From NCBI RefSeq assembly GCF_016887965.1, contig NZ_JAFDVD010000026.1:32944-96943 (forward strand): a stretch of 64,000 bases of DNA, read 5' to 3'. Positions 56,629 to 64,000 of this stretch are shown here, piece after piece (position 1 is the first letter of the stretch; each line of letters opens with the position of its first letter). The notes under the pieces were generated by a model. The model was not told the DNA's origin and ran no database searches. It saw only the letters and a program-made list of their open reading frames with translations. The translations under genes and the position numbers were made by a program. This stretch comes from Phycicoccus sonneratiae. Its GTDB lineage: Bacteria; Actinomycetota; Actinomycetes; Actinomycetales; Dermatophilaceae.

Positions 56629-59295
56629 ATGGCGGAGGCGACGCTCCCCCCGGGATACCCCACCTCCTGGGAGGCCGACGTCGTGCTGCGGGACGGCACG
56701 GTCGCCAGCGTCCGCCCGATCCGGCCCGATGACGGCGACGCGCTCCAGCGCTTCCACAACGCCCAGTCCGACGAGTCGATCTACCTGCGCTTCTTCGCCC
56801 CGCTGCGTCGGCTCTCCGACGCCGACGTCCTGCGCTTCACCCACGTCGACTACGTCGACCGGGTGGCCCTCGTCGTGACGATGCGCGAGGAGATCATCGG
56901 CGTCGGCCGCTTCGACCGGCTCGACGCGCGCAGCGCCGAGGTCGCCTTCAACATCAGCGACCACTACCAGGGCAAGGGGATCGGCTCGGTCCTCCTCGAG
57001 CACCTCGCCGCCATCGCCCGCGACCTCGGCATCGCCCGGTTCACCGCCGAGGTGCTGCCGCAGAACCGGAAGATGCTCGCGGTCTTCTCCGACGCGGGGT
57101 ACGAGGTGGCCCGGCGGATCGAGGACGGCGTCGTCGAGGTCGGGTTCGACATCGAGCCCACCGACCGGTCGCGGGCGGTCGAGATGAGCCGCGAGCACCG
57201 CGCCGAGGCCCAGAGCCTGCGCGCGCTGCTCACCCCGCAGACCATCGCCGTCGTCGGGGCCAGCCGGCGCACCGACACCTTCGGGGGCCAGCTTCTGGAC
57301 CGGCTGCTCGAGTCGAAGTTCGCCGGGCGGGTCGTGCCGGTGAACCCGCACGTCAAGAGGCTGCGCCGGCTGACCTGCTACCCGACCGTCTCCGCGGTGC
57401 CGGGCACGGTCGACCTCGCGATCGTCGCCGTGCCGGCGCCGGCCGTCCTCGAGGTCGTCGACGAGTGCGCGGAGGCGGGGGTCAAGTCGCTGCTCGTCGT
57501 CTCCGCGGGGTTCGCCGAGGAGAGCCCGGGCGGCGCGGCCCTCCAGGTCGAGCTCGTCCGGCGGGCCCGCGGCGCGGGGATGCGGGTCATCGGGCCGAAC
57601 TCGTTCGGCATCATCAACAACGACCCCGAGGTGCGCCTCAACGCCACCCTCGCGCCCACCCTGCCCCCGCCCGGCCGGCTCGGGCTCTTCGCGCAGTCCG
57701 GCGCGCTCGGCATCGCGGTCCTCGCCTCGGCCGCGCGGCGCAACCTCGGCATCTCCACCTTCGGGTCCGCCGGCAACCGGGCCGACGTCTCCGGCAACGA
57801 CTTCATGCAGTACTGGATCGACGACGACGCCACCGAGGCGGTCGGGCTCTACCTCGAGTCGATGGGCAACCCGCGCAAGTTCTCACGGATCGCGCGCAAG
57901 CTCGCGCTCATCAAGCCGGTCATCGTCGTCAAGTCGGGTGTCTCGCGCTTCGGCGTCCCCCCGGGCCACACGGTGCGCGAGACCAAGGCCCGCCCCGAGG
58001 TCTTCTCGGCGATGCTCAAGCAGGCCGGCGTCATCCGGGTCGAGAACGTCCACCAGCTCTTCGACATCGCCCAGCTCGTCGTCCACCAGCCGTTGCCGGC
58101 GGGGGACCGGGTGGCCATCGTCGGCAACTCGGCGGCGCTCGGCGCGCTGACGGCCGACGCGTGCACCAGCTGGGGGCTGACGGTGGCCCACGGCCCGGTG
58201 TGCCTCGCGAGCGAGGCCTCGGCCGAGGACTTCCGGGCCGCCCTCGACCGGGCCTTCGAGGACCCCGGCGTCGACTCGGTGGTCTCGTGCTTCATCCCCC
58301 CGCTGGCCACGGGCGACGAGCAGGTGGCCGCGGCGGTGCGCGACGCCTCCGCGGCGTCCGACAAGCCCTGTGTCGCGACCTTCCTCGGGCTGCGGGGCGT
58401 CGACGACGGCCACAGCTCGGTCAAGGGCACGGGCGGCGACGTGCGCGCCATCCCCGTCTACGCGATGCCCGAGGACGCCGTGCGGGCCCTCGCCGCCGCA
58501 ACCCGCTACGGGCAGTGGCGTTCTCGCGACCAGGGCACGCCGGTGGCGCCGGTCGGCATCAACCGGCGCATCGCCGAGGACGTCGTCGGCACGGTGCTCT
58601 CGGTCAGCCCGACGGGCCGCCGGCTCACGCACGACGAGGCCACCGCGCTGCTCGCGGCGTACGGCGTCGACGTGTGGGGCCAGCACGAGGTCGAGACCGT
58701 CGAGGACGCCGTCGCGGCGGCCGAGGAGCTCGGGTACCCGGTCGTGCTCAAGTCGGTCGCGCCCATGGTCCGCCACCAGGGCGGCAGCGGCGGCGTGCGG
58801 GTCGACCTCGTCAACGAGCACGAGGTCCGCACGGCGTGGGCCTCGCTCAGCGAGCGGCTCGCCCCGCTCCAGGCCGACCGCTTCGTCGTGCAGAAGATGG
58901 CCTCTCCCGGGGTCGCGTGCGTGGTCACCTCCGACGAGGACCCGCTCTTCGGCCCGGTCATCGGCTTCTCCGTCGCCGGGCTGCCGACCGAGCTGCTCGA
59001 CGACGTGGCCCACCGCATCCCGCCGCTCACCGACGTCACCGTCTCCGAGCTCATCTCGTCGATCAAGGCGGCGCCGGTGCTCCACGGGTACCGGGGGCAG
59101 ACGCCGGTGCACCGCGCCGCGCTCGCCGACCTCATCGCGCGCGTCTCGGTGCTCGCCGACGACATGCCCGAGATCGCCTCGCTCGTGCTCAACCCGGTCA
59201 ACGCGCACCCGGGCGGCGTGGAGGTCCTCGGTGCCGAGATCACCCTCGCGCCCGCGCCGCGCCGGATGGACCCCGGCCGCCGCTCGCTGACCTGA
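56629..59295 (+). CDS. GNAT domain fused to NDP-forming acyl-CoA synthetase (Pat-like)
   Basis: An 888-residue protein. Residues about 20-175 are a GNAT N-acetyltransferase (IRPDDGDALQRFH, ISDHYQGKGIGSVLLEHLAAIA with the acetyl-CoA P-loop). Then come a CoA-binding domain (TIAVVGASRRTDTFGGQLLDRLL), a succinyl-CoA-ligase-like domain (LFAQSGALGIAVLASAARRNLG) and a C-terminal ATP-grasp region (GYPVVLKSVAPMVRHQGGSGGV). Enterobacterial Pat/YfiQ proteins have the GNAT at the C-terminus; N-terminal GNAT is the layout seen in several actinobacteria. Such proteins acetylate acyl-CoA synthetases and other metabolic enzymes. The synthetase half is usually regulatory rather than catalytic. Confidence 0.92.
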   Translation: MAEATLPPGYPTSWEADVVLRDGTVASVRPIRPDDGDALQRFHNAQSDESIYLRFFAPLRRLSDADVLRFTHVDYVDRVALVVTMREEIIGVGRFDRLDARSAEVAFNISDHYQGKGIGSVLLEHLAAIARDLGIARFTAEVLPQNRKMLAVFSDAGYEVARRIEDGVVEVGFDIEPTDRSRAVEMSREHRAEAQSLRALLTPQTIAVVGASRRTDTFGGQLLDRLLESKFAGRVVPVNPHVKRLRRLTCYPTVSAVPGTVDLAIVAVPAPAVLEVVDECAEAGVKSLLVVSAGFAEESPGGAALQVELVRRARGAGMRVIGPNSFGIINNDPEVRLNATLAPTLPPPGRLGLFAQSGALGIAVLASAARRNLGISTFGSAGNRADVSGNDFMQYWIDDDATEAVGLYLESMGNPRKFSRIARKLALIKPVIVVKSGVSRFGVPPGHTVRETKARPEVFSAMLKQAGVIRVENVHQLFDIAQLVVHQPLPAGDRVAIVGNSAALGALTADACTSWGLTVAHGPVCLASEASAEDFRAALDRAFEDPGVDSVVSCFIPPLATGDEQVAAAVRDASAASDKPCVATFLGLRGVDDGHSSVKGTGGDVRAIPVYAMPEDAVRALAAATRYGQWRSRDQGTPVAPVGINRRIAEDVVGTVLSVSPTGRRLTHDEATALLAAYGVDVWGQHEVETVEDAVAAAEELGYPVVLKSVAPMVRHQGGSGGVRVDLVNEHEVRTAWASLSERLAPLQADRFVVQKMASPGVACVVTSDEDPLFGPVIGFSVAGLPTELLDDVAHRIPPLTDVTVSELISSIKAAPVLHGYRGQTPVHRAALADLIARVSVLADDMPEIASLVLNPVNAHPGGVEVLGAEITLAPAPRRMDPGRRSLT

Positions 59296-59309
59296 GGTCC
59301 CGGCGGCCG

Positions 59310-61181
59310 TCAACCGCCGCTGCGGGCCTGCGCCACGAGGTCGCGCCAGGTCCGGGCCGCCGTGCTCGTGCTCGAGGCCGTGCCCACCGGGGTGCCCCAC
59401 CGCAGCCGCCAGTCCGCGCGGTCGCCCTTGGAGTCGAAGACGTTGACGTGGTGGGCGCCGTTCGCGCGGGCGTAGGCGACGGCGTCCTGGAGGACCCTGG
59501 AGCGCCGGCCGGGATCGCCGACGTCCTCGAGGTAGCCGAACTCGCTGACCGACCACGGCGTCCTGTTGCGCGCGGCGAAGTCGCGGACGAAGGACATGAG
59601 GTGCTCGGGCCGTCGCCAGTCGACGCCGTCGGTGTAGCCGGCCGGGCAGCAGGCCGTCTGGGTGGCGTGGGGCAGGGCGTAGACGTCGGCCGAGACGATG
59701 TCGACGTGGCCGCCGTCACGGGCGTCCGTGGGCCACCAGTCGGCCGGCGCGCTGGTCCACATGCCCTTGAACGTGACGTTCATGAGGATGAGCGCGACCA
59801 TCCGCCCACCACCGTCCGCGGCGTCCTGGGCGTCGACGATGCGCTTGAGCGCGAGGAGTCCGGCCCGGTACTGCGCGGCGTCGAACTTGCCCGCCCCGTA
59901 GTTCTCGGGCTCGTGGTAGACGGTGAGGATGATGTCCTTCGGCGTCGTCGCGACGAAGGCGCGCACCTGCTCGACGATCGGGTCGGTCGGGTTCGAGAGC
60001 CGTTGCGGCAGAACGCGGAACGAGTACTCGAAGCGCGCGCCGGGATGGGCGAGGTACGCGGGGGTGTCCTGCCACCGCGCGTAGCCGAAGCCGGAGTCGA
60101 ACTCCCGGTACACGTCGACGGGACCGATGGCCGGGTCGAACCACGGCCAGCTGCTCGAGGCGGCGCCGAGGAGCAGCCGCTGGCTCGGCGCGTCGGTGAC
60201 GGTGACGGTGCGGGTGGTCGAGGCGCTCGCGAGGTCGTCGTCGGTGACGGTGAGCCGCACGACGTAGCTGCCGGCGGTGTCGTACGTGTGGCTCGTCAGG
60301 GCGCCGGTACCCGTGCTGCCGTCACCGAAGTCCCAGGCGTGGTCCTGCACCTGCCCGTCCGGGTCGCTCGACGTCGAGCCGTCGACGGTGCACGACAGGC
60401 CGGAGCAGTCGCTCGTGAAGGCCGCGGTCGGGGGGAGGTTGCCCGGCCCGCCCGGGTCCTCCGCGGGCAGCAGGACGGTCCAGGCGAGCGCGGTGGTCGC
60501 CGGGGTCGAGGTGGCCGCGGGGCCGGGGAGCGAGCCGGCCGGCACGTCGGCCCGGTCGGCGAGCACCGCGCCGTAGCGGCCGCTGCCCGTCCCGAGCGCG
60601 GTGTCACGGGTCGTCGTGGTCGCGGGGGCGCTCCACCCGGTCGTCGTCGAGGACCGGTCCACCCAGTACGACACCGCGGTCTCGCCGCCGGAGGCCGCGA
60701 CCGCCGGCGACGGGTGCGTCGTCGAGGCGGCGGTCTCGGCCGACCCCGCGACGGTGAGGGCCCGGGCCGGGTCGACGCCGCGGTAGACGGTGAGGGTGAG
60801 CATCGCCTTGGCGAAGGCCGTCGTGTCGAAGCGCACCCGCGTGCCGGCGTCGCCGGCCGCCGCCGTGCGGCGGTAGACCGTCGAGGTCAGCGTCGTGCTG
60901 GTCGTCGTGGCGACGGTGCTCCACCCGGTGAGCCCGCTCGGGCCGCTCCACGTGACGCCCGAGGCGCGGGTGAGGACGAGGAGGAGGGTGTCGCCCGCTG
61001 CCGTGCCGGAGGGGACGGTCGCCTCCTTGAACAGCTGGGCCTGGGGAGCCGAGTGCGCGGCCCCGACGTAGGTGACGCCGCCGGCGGCCTCGGCCCGACC
61101 GGGCACGAGGAGCGAGGCGAGGAGGACGGCCAGGGCCGCGAGGACCGTCGGGACGCCACGTCGGGCCTGTCGTCGGAGCAT
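59310..61181 (-). CDS. Secreted protein with PKD domain and TIM-barrel-like glycosidase region
   Basis: A 623-residue exported protein. The signal peptide is VPTVLAALAVLLASLLVPGRAEA. A beta-rich N-terminal domain (VTYVGAAHSAPQAQLFKEATVPSGT) is rich in Thr/Ala. A PKD domain has the CTVDGSTSSDPDGQVQDHAWDFGDGST signature. The C-terminal region has YHEPENYG (possible acid/base Glu), LILMNVTFKGMW and SVSEFGYLED (possible nucleophile Glu), suggesting a clan GH-A glycosidase such as a GH26-like mannanase. The exact family is not certain. ATG with GGGAGG upstream; it ends 14 bases from the convergent GNAT gene. Confidence 0.8.
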   Translation of the reverse strand: MLRRQARRGVPTVLAALAVLLASLLVPGRAEAAGGVTYVGAAHSAPQAQLFKEATVPSGTAAGDTLLLVLTRASGVTWSGPSGLTGWSTVATTTSTTLTSTVYRRTAAAGDAGTRVRFDTTAFAKAMLTLTVYRGVDPARALTVAGSAETAASTTHPSPAVAASGGETAVSYWVDRSSTTTGWSAPATTTTRDTALGTGSGRYGAVLADRADVPAGSLPGPAATSTPATTALAWTVLLPAEDPGGPGNLPPTAAFTSDCSGLSCTVDGSTSSDPDGQVQDHAWDFGDGSTGTGALTSHTYDTAGSYVVRLTVTDDDLASASTTRTVTVTDAPSQRLLLGAASSSWPWFDPAIGPVDVYREFDSGFGYARWQDTPAYLAHPGARFEYSFRVLPQRLSNPTDPIVEQVRAFVATTPKDIILTVYHEPENYGAGKFDAAQYRAGLLALKRIVDAQDAADGGGRMVALILMNVTFKGMWTSAPADWWPTDARDGGHVDIVSADVYALPHATQTACCPAGYTDGVDWRRPEHLMSFVRDFAARNRTPWSVSEFGYLEDVGDPGRRSRVLQDAVAYARANGAHHVNVFDSKGDRADWRLRWGTPVGTASSTSTAARTWRDLVAQARSGG

Positions 61182-61316
61182 GACGCCACCTCCCACCCGG
61201 ACCGCCCGCGCCCTGCACGCGGCGGTGCGCCTCGAGTGTCCTCCCGGGCGGGCTCCCGTGTCACGCCCCCCGGGGCTCCGAGCGCCGAGCGGCGTCCGGC
61301 CTGCGCGGGGCCACGG

Positions 61317-61322
61317 CATGAT
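61317..61322 (+). promoter_or_regulatory. -10 candidate of leaderless promoter (DUF5998 gene)
   Basis: CATGAT ends 6 bases before the ATG at 61329. Confidence 0.45.
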
Positions 61323-61328
61323 GGGGCC

Positions 61329-61919
61329 ATGACCAGCGCGCACCACGCCCCCGTCCTGCCCGAGGACCTCGTCCTCTCGATCGAGCGGGCCGGCTACTAC
61401 CCGGCGCTCGTCGTGGACGTCGTGGCGGCGGCGCTGTCGGGCGAGCGCATCGCCAACCACCTCGTGCACCTCGAGACGACCTTCGACCGCGACGTCGTGC
61501 GCCGGCACATCACCGTCCTCGTCCTCACCCCCTCCCGGCTGCTCATCGCCCACCTCGACGACCACGCCGACGAGCCGCCGGCACCGCAGGACGTCGCGAC
61601 CGCGACGACCGAGTCGATCCCGCTCGCCGCGGTCAAGGGCGTCATGCTCACCCACGTCGTCGAGGACCCGGAGGGCTACGTGCCGGGCACGCTCGGCCGC
61701 GAGGTCACGCTGACCCTCGGCTGGGGGACCGTCGCCCGGATCGACCTCGTGCCGGCCTCGTGCAGCGACCCCGACTGCGACGCCGACCACGGCTACGAGG
61801 GGACGATCACCGGCGACGACATCGCGCTGCGCATCTCGGCGGCCGCGGACGGCGACGACAAGCTCGCGGGGGCGCTGTCCTTCGCCCGCGACCTCTCCTC
61901 CGCCATCGGCCAGGGCTGA
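61329..61919 (+). CDS. DUF5998-family protein
   Basis: A 196-residue cytosolic protein typical of actinobacteria: LPEDLVLSIERAGYYPALVVDVVAAALSGERIANHLVHLETTFDRDVVRRHITVLVLTPSRLLIAHLDDH, followed by TLGWGTVARIDLVPASC and a short CSDPDCDADHGYEG turn with two to three cysteines. The C-terminus has the LSFARDLSSAIG helix. No function is known; the position before a phosphodiesterase gene with a 1-base gap implies co-expression. Confidence 0.85.
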   Translation: MTSAHHAPVLPEDLVLSIERAGYYPALVVDVVAAALSGERIANHLVHLETTFDRDVVRRHITVLVLTPSRLLIAHLDDHADEPPAPQDVATATTESIPLAAVKGVMLTHVVEDPEGYVPGTLGREVTLTLGWGTVARIDLVPASCSDPDCDADHGYEGTITGDDIALRISAAADGDDKLAGALSFARDLSSAIGQG

Positions 61920-61920
61920 G

Positions 61921-63072
61921 GTGCCGCTCCCGGCGGCGCCCGACTACGCCACCGCGAGCCTCGCCGACGTCCTCCCGAGCGTCTGCGCGAGCCTCGGGGT
62001 GCCCTCGGCCCTCGGGGAGCCGGCGTGGTCCGGGCGGCTCGGGCTGCCCGTGGCCAGGCGCGCCGTCGTCGTCCTCGTCGACGGCCTCGGCGCCGACCAG
62101 CTGGCGCGCCGCCTCGGGCACGCCCCGTGGCTGCGGGCCCAGGCGGCGACGACCCGGCGGGTGCCCGCGGGCTTCCCCTCGACGACGGCCACCTCGATGG
62201 GCACCTTCGGCACCGGCTCGGGGCCGGGGGAGCACGGGATGCTCGGCTACGAGGTGCTCGTGCCCGGCGAGGACCGGGTCTTCAACGAGCTGTCGTGGGA
62301 GGACGGCCCGGACCCCGAGCGCTGGCAGCCGGGGCGCACGTGGTTCGAGCGGGCCGAGGCGGCCGGCCTCGAGGTCGTGCGCACCGGTCCCGGCTTCTTC
62401 GACGGCTCGGGGCTGACCCGGGCCGCGCTGCGCGGTGGCCGGTTCGCGGCGGCGGAGTCGCTGGCCGGCCGGGTCGACGCCGCGCTGCGGGCCGTGCGCA
62501 CCTCGCCCCGGGCGCTCGTCTACCTCTACTGGGGCGAGGTCGACAAGCTCGGGCACGTCCACGGCCCCGAGTCCTTCGAGTGGACCACCGAGCTCGAGTC
62601 CGTCGACCGCGAGCTGGCGCGGCTCGCCGCGGGGCTGCCGGACGACACCTCGCTGACCGTCACCGCCGACCACGGGATGGTCGCCTGCCCGCACCCGACG
62701 CGCGTCGACGTCGCCGAGGAGCCGACCCTGCGCGAGGGGGTACACCTCCTCGGGGGCGAGCCGCGGGCGACGCACGTGTACTGCCGCCCGGGCGCCGCGG
62801 CCGACGTCGCCGCGGCCTGGGCGGCCCGGCTGGGGGAGCGGGCCTGGGTCCTGCGCCGCGAGGAGGCGGTGGCCGCCGGGTGGTTCGGGCCGGTCGCGCC
62901 GGTCAACCTCGCCCGGATCGGGGACGTGGTCGTGGCCGCGGCCGACGACCTCGCCGTCGTCGACTCCGCCCGGATGCGCCCGCAGCTGCTCGCCCTCGTC
63001 GGGATGCACGGCTCGCTGACCGGCGAGGAGCTGGACGTGCCGGTCGTCCACGTCCCCGCCCGGGTCGCCTAG
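61921..63072 (+). CDS. Alkaline-phosphatase-superfamily phosphodiesterase
   Basis: A 383-residue two-metal enzyme of the nucleotide pyrophosphatase/phosphodiesterase type. VVVLVDGLGADQL carries the first metal Asp, GFPSTTATSMGTF the nucleophile Thr, VYLYWGEVDKLGHVHG the Asp and His ligands, and TADHGMV the last Asp-His pair. No signal peptide or anchor is visible, so it appears cytosolic. The substrate could be a nucleotide or a phospholipid. It starts one base after the DUF5998 stop and ends 11 bases before thymidine kinase. Confidence 0.9.
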   Translation: MPLPAAPDYATASLADVLPSVCASLGVPSALGEPAWSGRLGLPVARRAVVVLVDGLGADQLARRLGHAPWLRAQAATTRRVPAGFPSTTATSMGTFGTGSGPGEHGMLGYEVLVPGEDRVFNELSWEDGPDPERWQPGRTWFERAEAAGLEVVRTGPGFFDGSGLTRAALRGGRFAAAESLAGRVDAALRAVRTSPRALVYLYWGEVDKLGHVHGPESFEWTTELESVDRELARLAAGLPDDTSLTVTADHGMVACPHPTRVDVAEEPTLREGVHLLGGEPRATHVYCRPGAAADVAAAWAARLGERAWVLRREEAVAAGWFGPVAPVNLARIGDVVVAAADDLAVVDSARMRPQLLALVGMHGSLTGEELDVPVVHVPARVA

Positions 63073-63075
63073 GGT
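63070..63075 (+). promoter_or_regulatory. -10 hexamer of probable leaderless promoter (tdk)
   Basis: TAGGGT ends 8 bases before the GTG at 63084 and overlaps the stop codon of the phosphodiesterase gene. Confidence 0.5.
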
Positions 63076-63083
63076 GGGCGCCC

Positions 63084-63761
63084 GTGGCTGATCTCGTGTT
63101 CTTCTCGGGGACGATGGACTGCGGCAAGTCGACCCTCGCCCTGCAGATCGACCACAACCAGCGCGCCCGCGACCGGCGCGGCCTGATCTTCACCAAGCTC
63201 GACCGCGCCGGCGACTCGGTCCTCTCCTCGCGCCTCGGCCTCGAGACGACCGCGGTCGAGGTCGGCGACGACCTCGACTTCTGGGAGGTCGTCGTCGGGC
63301 AGCTGACGGCGGGGGACCGGGTCGACTACGTCATCTGCGACGAGGCGCAGTTCTACACCCCGCGCCAGGTCGAGCAGCTCGCCCGGGTCGTCGACGAGCT
63401 CGGGATCTCGGTGACCGCGTTCGGCATCACCGCGGACTTCCGCACCGAGCTGTTCCCCGGGTCCCGCCGGTTCATCGAGCTCGCCGACCGGGTCGAGGTG
63501 CTCCAGGTCGAGGCGCTCTGCTGGTGCGGACGGCGGGCGACGCACAACGCCCGCATCGTCGACGGGGTCATGGTCGTCGAGGGCGAGCAGGTCGTCGTCG
63601 GCGACACCGCGGCCGCGCGCGAGGGGCTCGTCGAGTACGAGGTGCTCTGCCGCCGGCACCACATGCGCCGGATGAACAGCCACGCCGCGCGGGCGGCCTC
63701 GCCGACCCCGGACACGCTCCCGTTCGACCTCGACGCCTGCCCAGTGCCGCCGACCCGCTGA
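63084..63761 (+). CDS. tdk: Thymidine kinase, type II
   Basis: Tdk phosphorylates thymidine in nucleotide salvage. The 225-residue protein has the P-loop FFSGTMDCGKSTLALQ, the lasso region with DEAQFYTPRQVEQLARVVDE (catalytic Glu follows the Walker-B-like strand), AFGITADFRTELFPGSRRF, and the structural zinc site built from ALCWCGRRATHNAR and EVLCRRHHM. Genomes of many actinobacteria carry this type. The GTG start is fixed by TAGGGT and the fold. Confidence 0.93.
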   Translation: MADLVFFSGTMDCGKSTLALQIDHNQRARDRRGLIFTKLDRAGDSVLSSRLGLETTAVEVGDDLDFWEVVVGQLTAGDRVDYVICDEAQFYTPRQVEQLARVVDELGISVTAFGITADFRTELFPGSRRFIELADRVEVLQVEALCWCGRRATHNARIVDGVMVVEGEQVVVGDTAAAREGLVEYEVLCRRHHMRRMNSHAARAASPTPDTLPFDLDACPVPPTR

Positions 63762-63779
63762 CACCGGCGGAGCGTCGCT

Positions 63780-63827
63780 GGGTCGAGGTGAAACCCGACC
63801 GCGAGAAGGTCCCCTTTCACCTCGACT
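63780..63827. repeat. Palindromic intergenic repeat, copy C
   Basis: GGGTCGAGGTGAAACCC (63780-63796) and TTTCACCTCGACT (63815-63827) form a 47-base palindrome like copies A and B near 34.7 kb. It lies 18 bases after the tdk stop and may also act as its terminator. Confidence 0.8.
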
Positions 63828-63842
63828 CGACGGAGTATCTCC

Positions 63843-63874
63843 GGGTCGAGGTGAAACCCGACCGCGAGAAGGTC
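63843..63874. repeat. Truncated palindromic repeat, copy D, cut by IS element
   Basis: The left arm and centre (GGGTCGAGGTGAAACCCG to GAGAAGGTC) are intact, then the sequence changes abruptly to the terminal TGTGTTTTGAAGGGAC of the IS at 63875. The missing right arm should lie beyond the far IS end. Confidence 0.8.
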
Positions 63875-64000
63875 TGTGTTTTGAAGGGACATCTCTGACA
63901 GGGATGTGAAGGGAGATGTCTGACACCCGGTGTGTTCCAGCGGCGACGATGCCGCGTGTGAGCGAGCAGGTGGTGTCGATGGAAGTGCGGTTGGCGATGG
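63875..64000 (+). mobile_element. Left end of an IS481-like insertion sequence (partial)
   Basis: The sequence begins TGTGTTTTGAAGGGAC and has two related copies of a TGTG...TCTGACA motif (63875-63900 and 63905-63925), as expected at a transposase-binding terminus. The base composition is less GC-rich than the chromosome around it. It is followed by a transposase-like reading frame. The element runs off the window. Confidence 0.75.
63949..64000 (+). CDS. IS481-family transposase, N-terminal fragment (runs off window)
   Basis: The frame from ATG at 63949 reads MPRVSEQVVSMEVRLAM, with an alternative GTG at 63958. The VSMEVRLAM start is like that of actinobacterial IS481 transposases, whose next residues form a helix-turn-helix. 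Only 17 residues are visible, so the assignment rests mainly on the terminal repeats and this short match. Confidence 0.6.
   Translation, partial: MPRVSEQVVSMEVRLAM

Noticed and set aside
63958..64000. Complete mobile element or resistance cargo at the right edge
   Set aside because: Only 126 bases of the element are visible; nothing beyond the terminus and the first transposase codons can be supported.

Overview
The window looks like chromosome of a very GC-rich, Gram-positive actinobacterium, most probably a Micrococcales member close to Intrasporangiaceae. The basis is GC-saturated third codon positions, frequent GTG starts, and actinobacterial markers: a PknL-type PASTA kinase, Rv2175c- and DUF3040-family proteins, a DnaE2 mutasome, a MacS/MacR pair, a ROK glucokinase, a type II DAHP synthase and a fused DEDDh/GIY-YIG nuclease. 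No rRNA, tRNA, CRISPR array, prophage or plasmid function was seen. Almost everything is ordinary chromosomal core; the only mobile DNA is the left end of an IS481-like element at the right edge.

Layout. 1-5 kb: trpD, an array of five palindromic units, then leftward genes for a stand-alone Lrp/AsnC effector domain, a dienelactone hydrolase, a VOC protein and the fused nuclease. 5-13 kb: a 2106-residue secreted Ig-like/Fn3 protein, a four-cysteine miniprotein and a metallopeptidase-like lipoprotein. 13-34 kb: a block (fadD, SRPBCC, CxxC protein, glucokinase, plsC, macSR, aroG, ltaE, pknL, LysM hydrolase, Rv2175c-like regulator, GH13 enzyme, polyprenyl synthase, metF) whose shared genes keep the order and relative strand of Mycobacterium tuberculosis Rv2172c-Rv2192c, uniformly inverted. 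34-42 kb: a LexA-type operon with a perfect SOS box driving a DUF6504 protein, a HEPN protein, dnaE2, a methyltransferase and dinB. 42-56 kb: small envelope and zinc-ribbon genes, then the topoisomerase IV genes parE and parC separated by an amino-acid permease and an alpha-glucoside uptake island (alpha-glucosidase, LacI regulator, two permeases, binding lipoprotein; no ATPase). 56-64 kb: nitroreductase, N-terminal GNAT fused to an NDP-forming acyl-CoA synthetase, a secreted PKD/TIM-barrel protein, a DUF5998 protein, a phosphodiesterase and thymidine kinase, then a pair of palindromic repeats, the second cut by the IS.

How it works together. The SOS operon supplies translesion synthesis. PknL and the Rv2175c-like protein are a likely kinase-substrate pair beside a cell-wall hydrolase. 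The glucoside island imports and hydrolyses oligosaccharides, feeding glucose to the glucokinase elsewhere in the window.

Two regulatory themes stand out. At about seventeen genes a -10-like hexamer, mostly of the form TANNNT, ends only 6 to 8 bases before the start codon, the layout of leaderless transcripts. Convergent genes are packed with tiny gaps or overlaps, except at trpD/Lrp, where the palindrome array sits. No undescribed multi-gene defence or metabolic system was found. The most novel items are the intergenic repeat families (one split by the IS), a probable CTG-initiated GH13 gene, a DnaE2 with its own clamp-binding motif in an operon without imuB, and 21-bp phased direct repeats before a DUF3040 gene.
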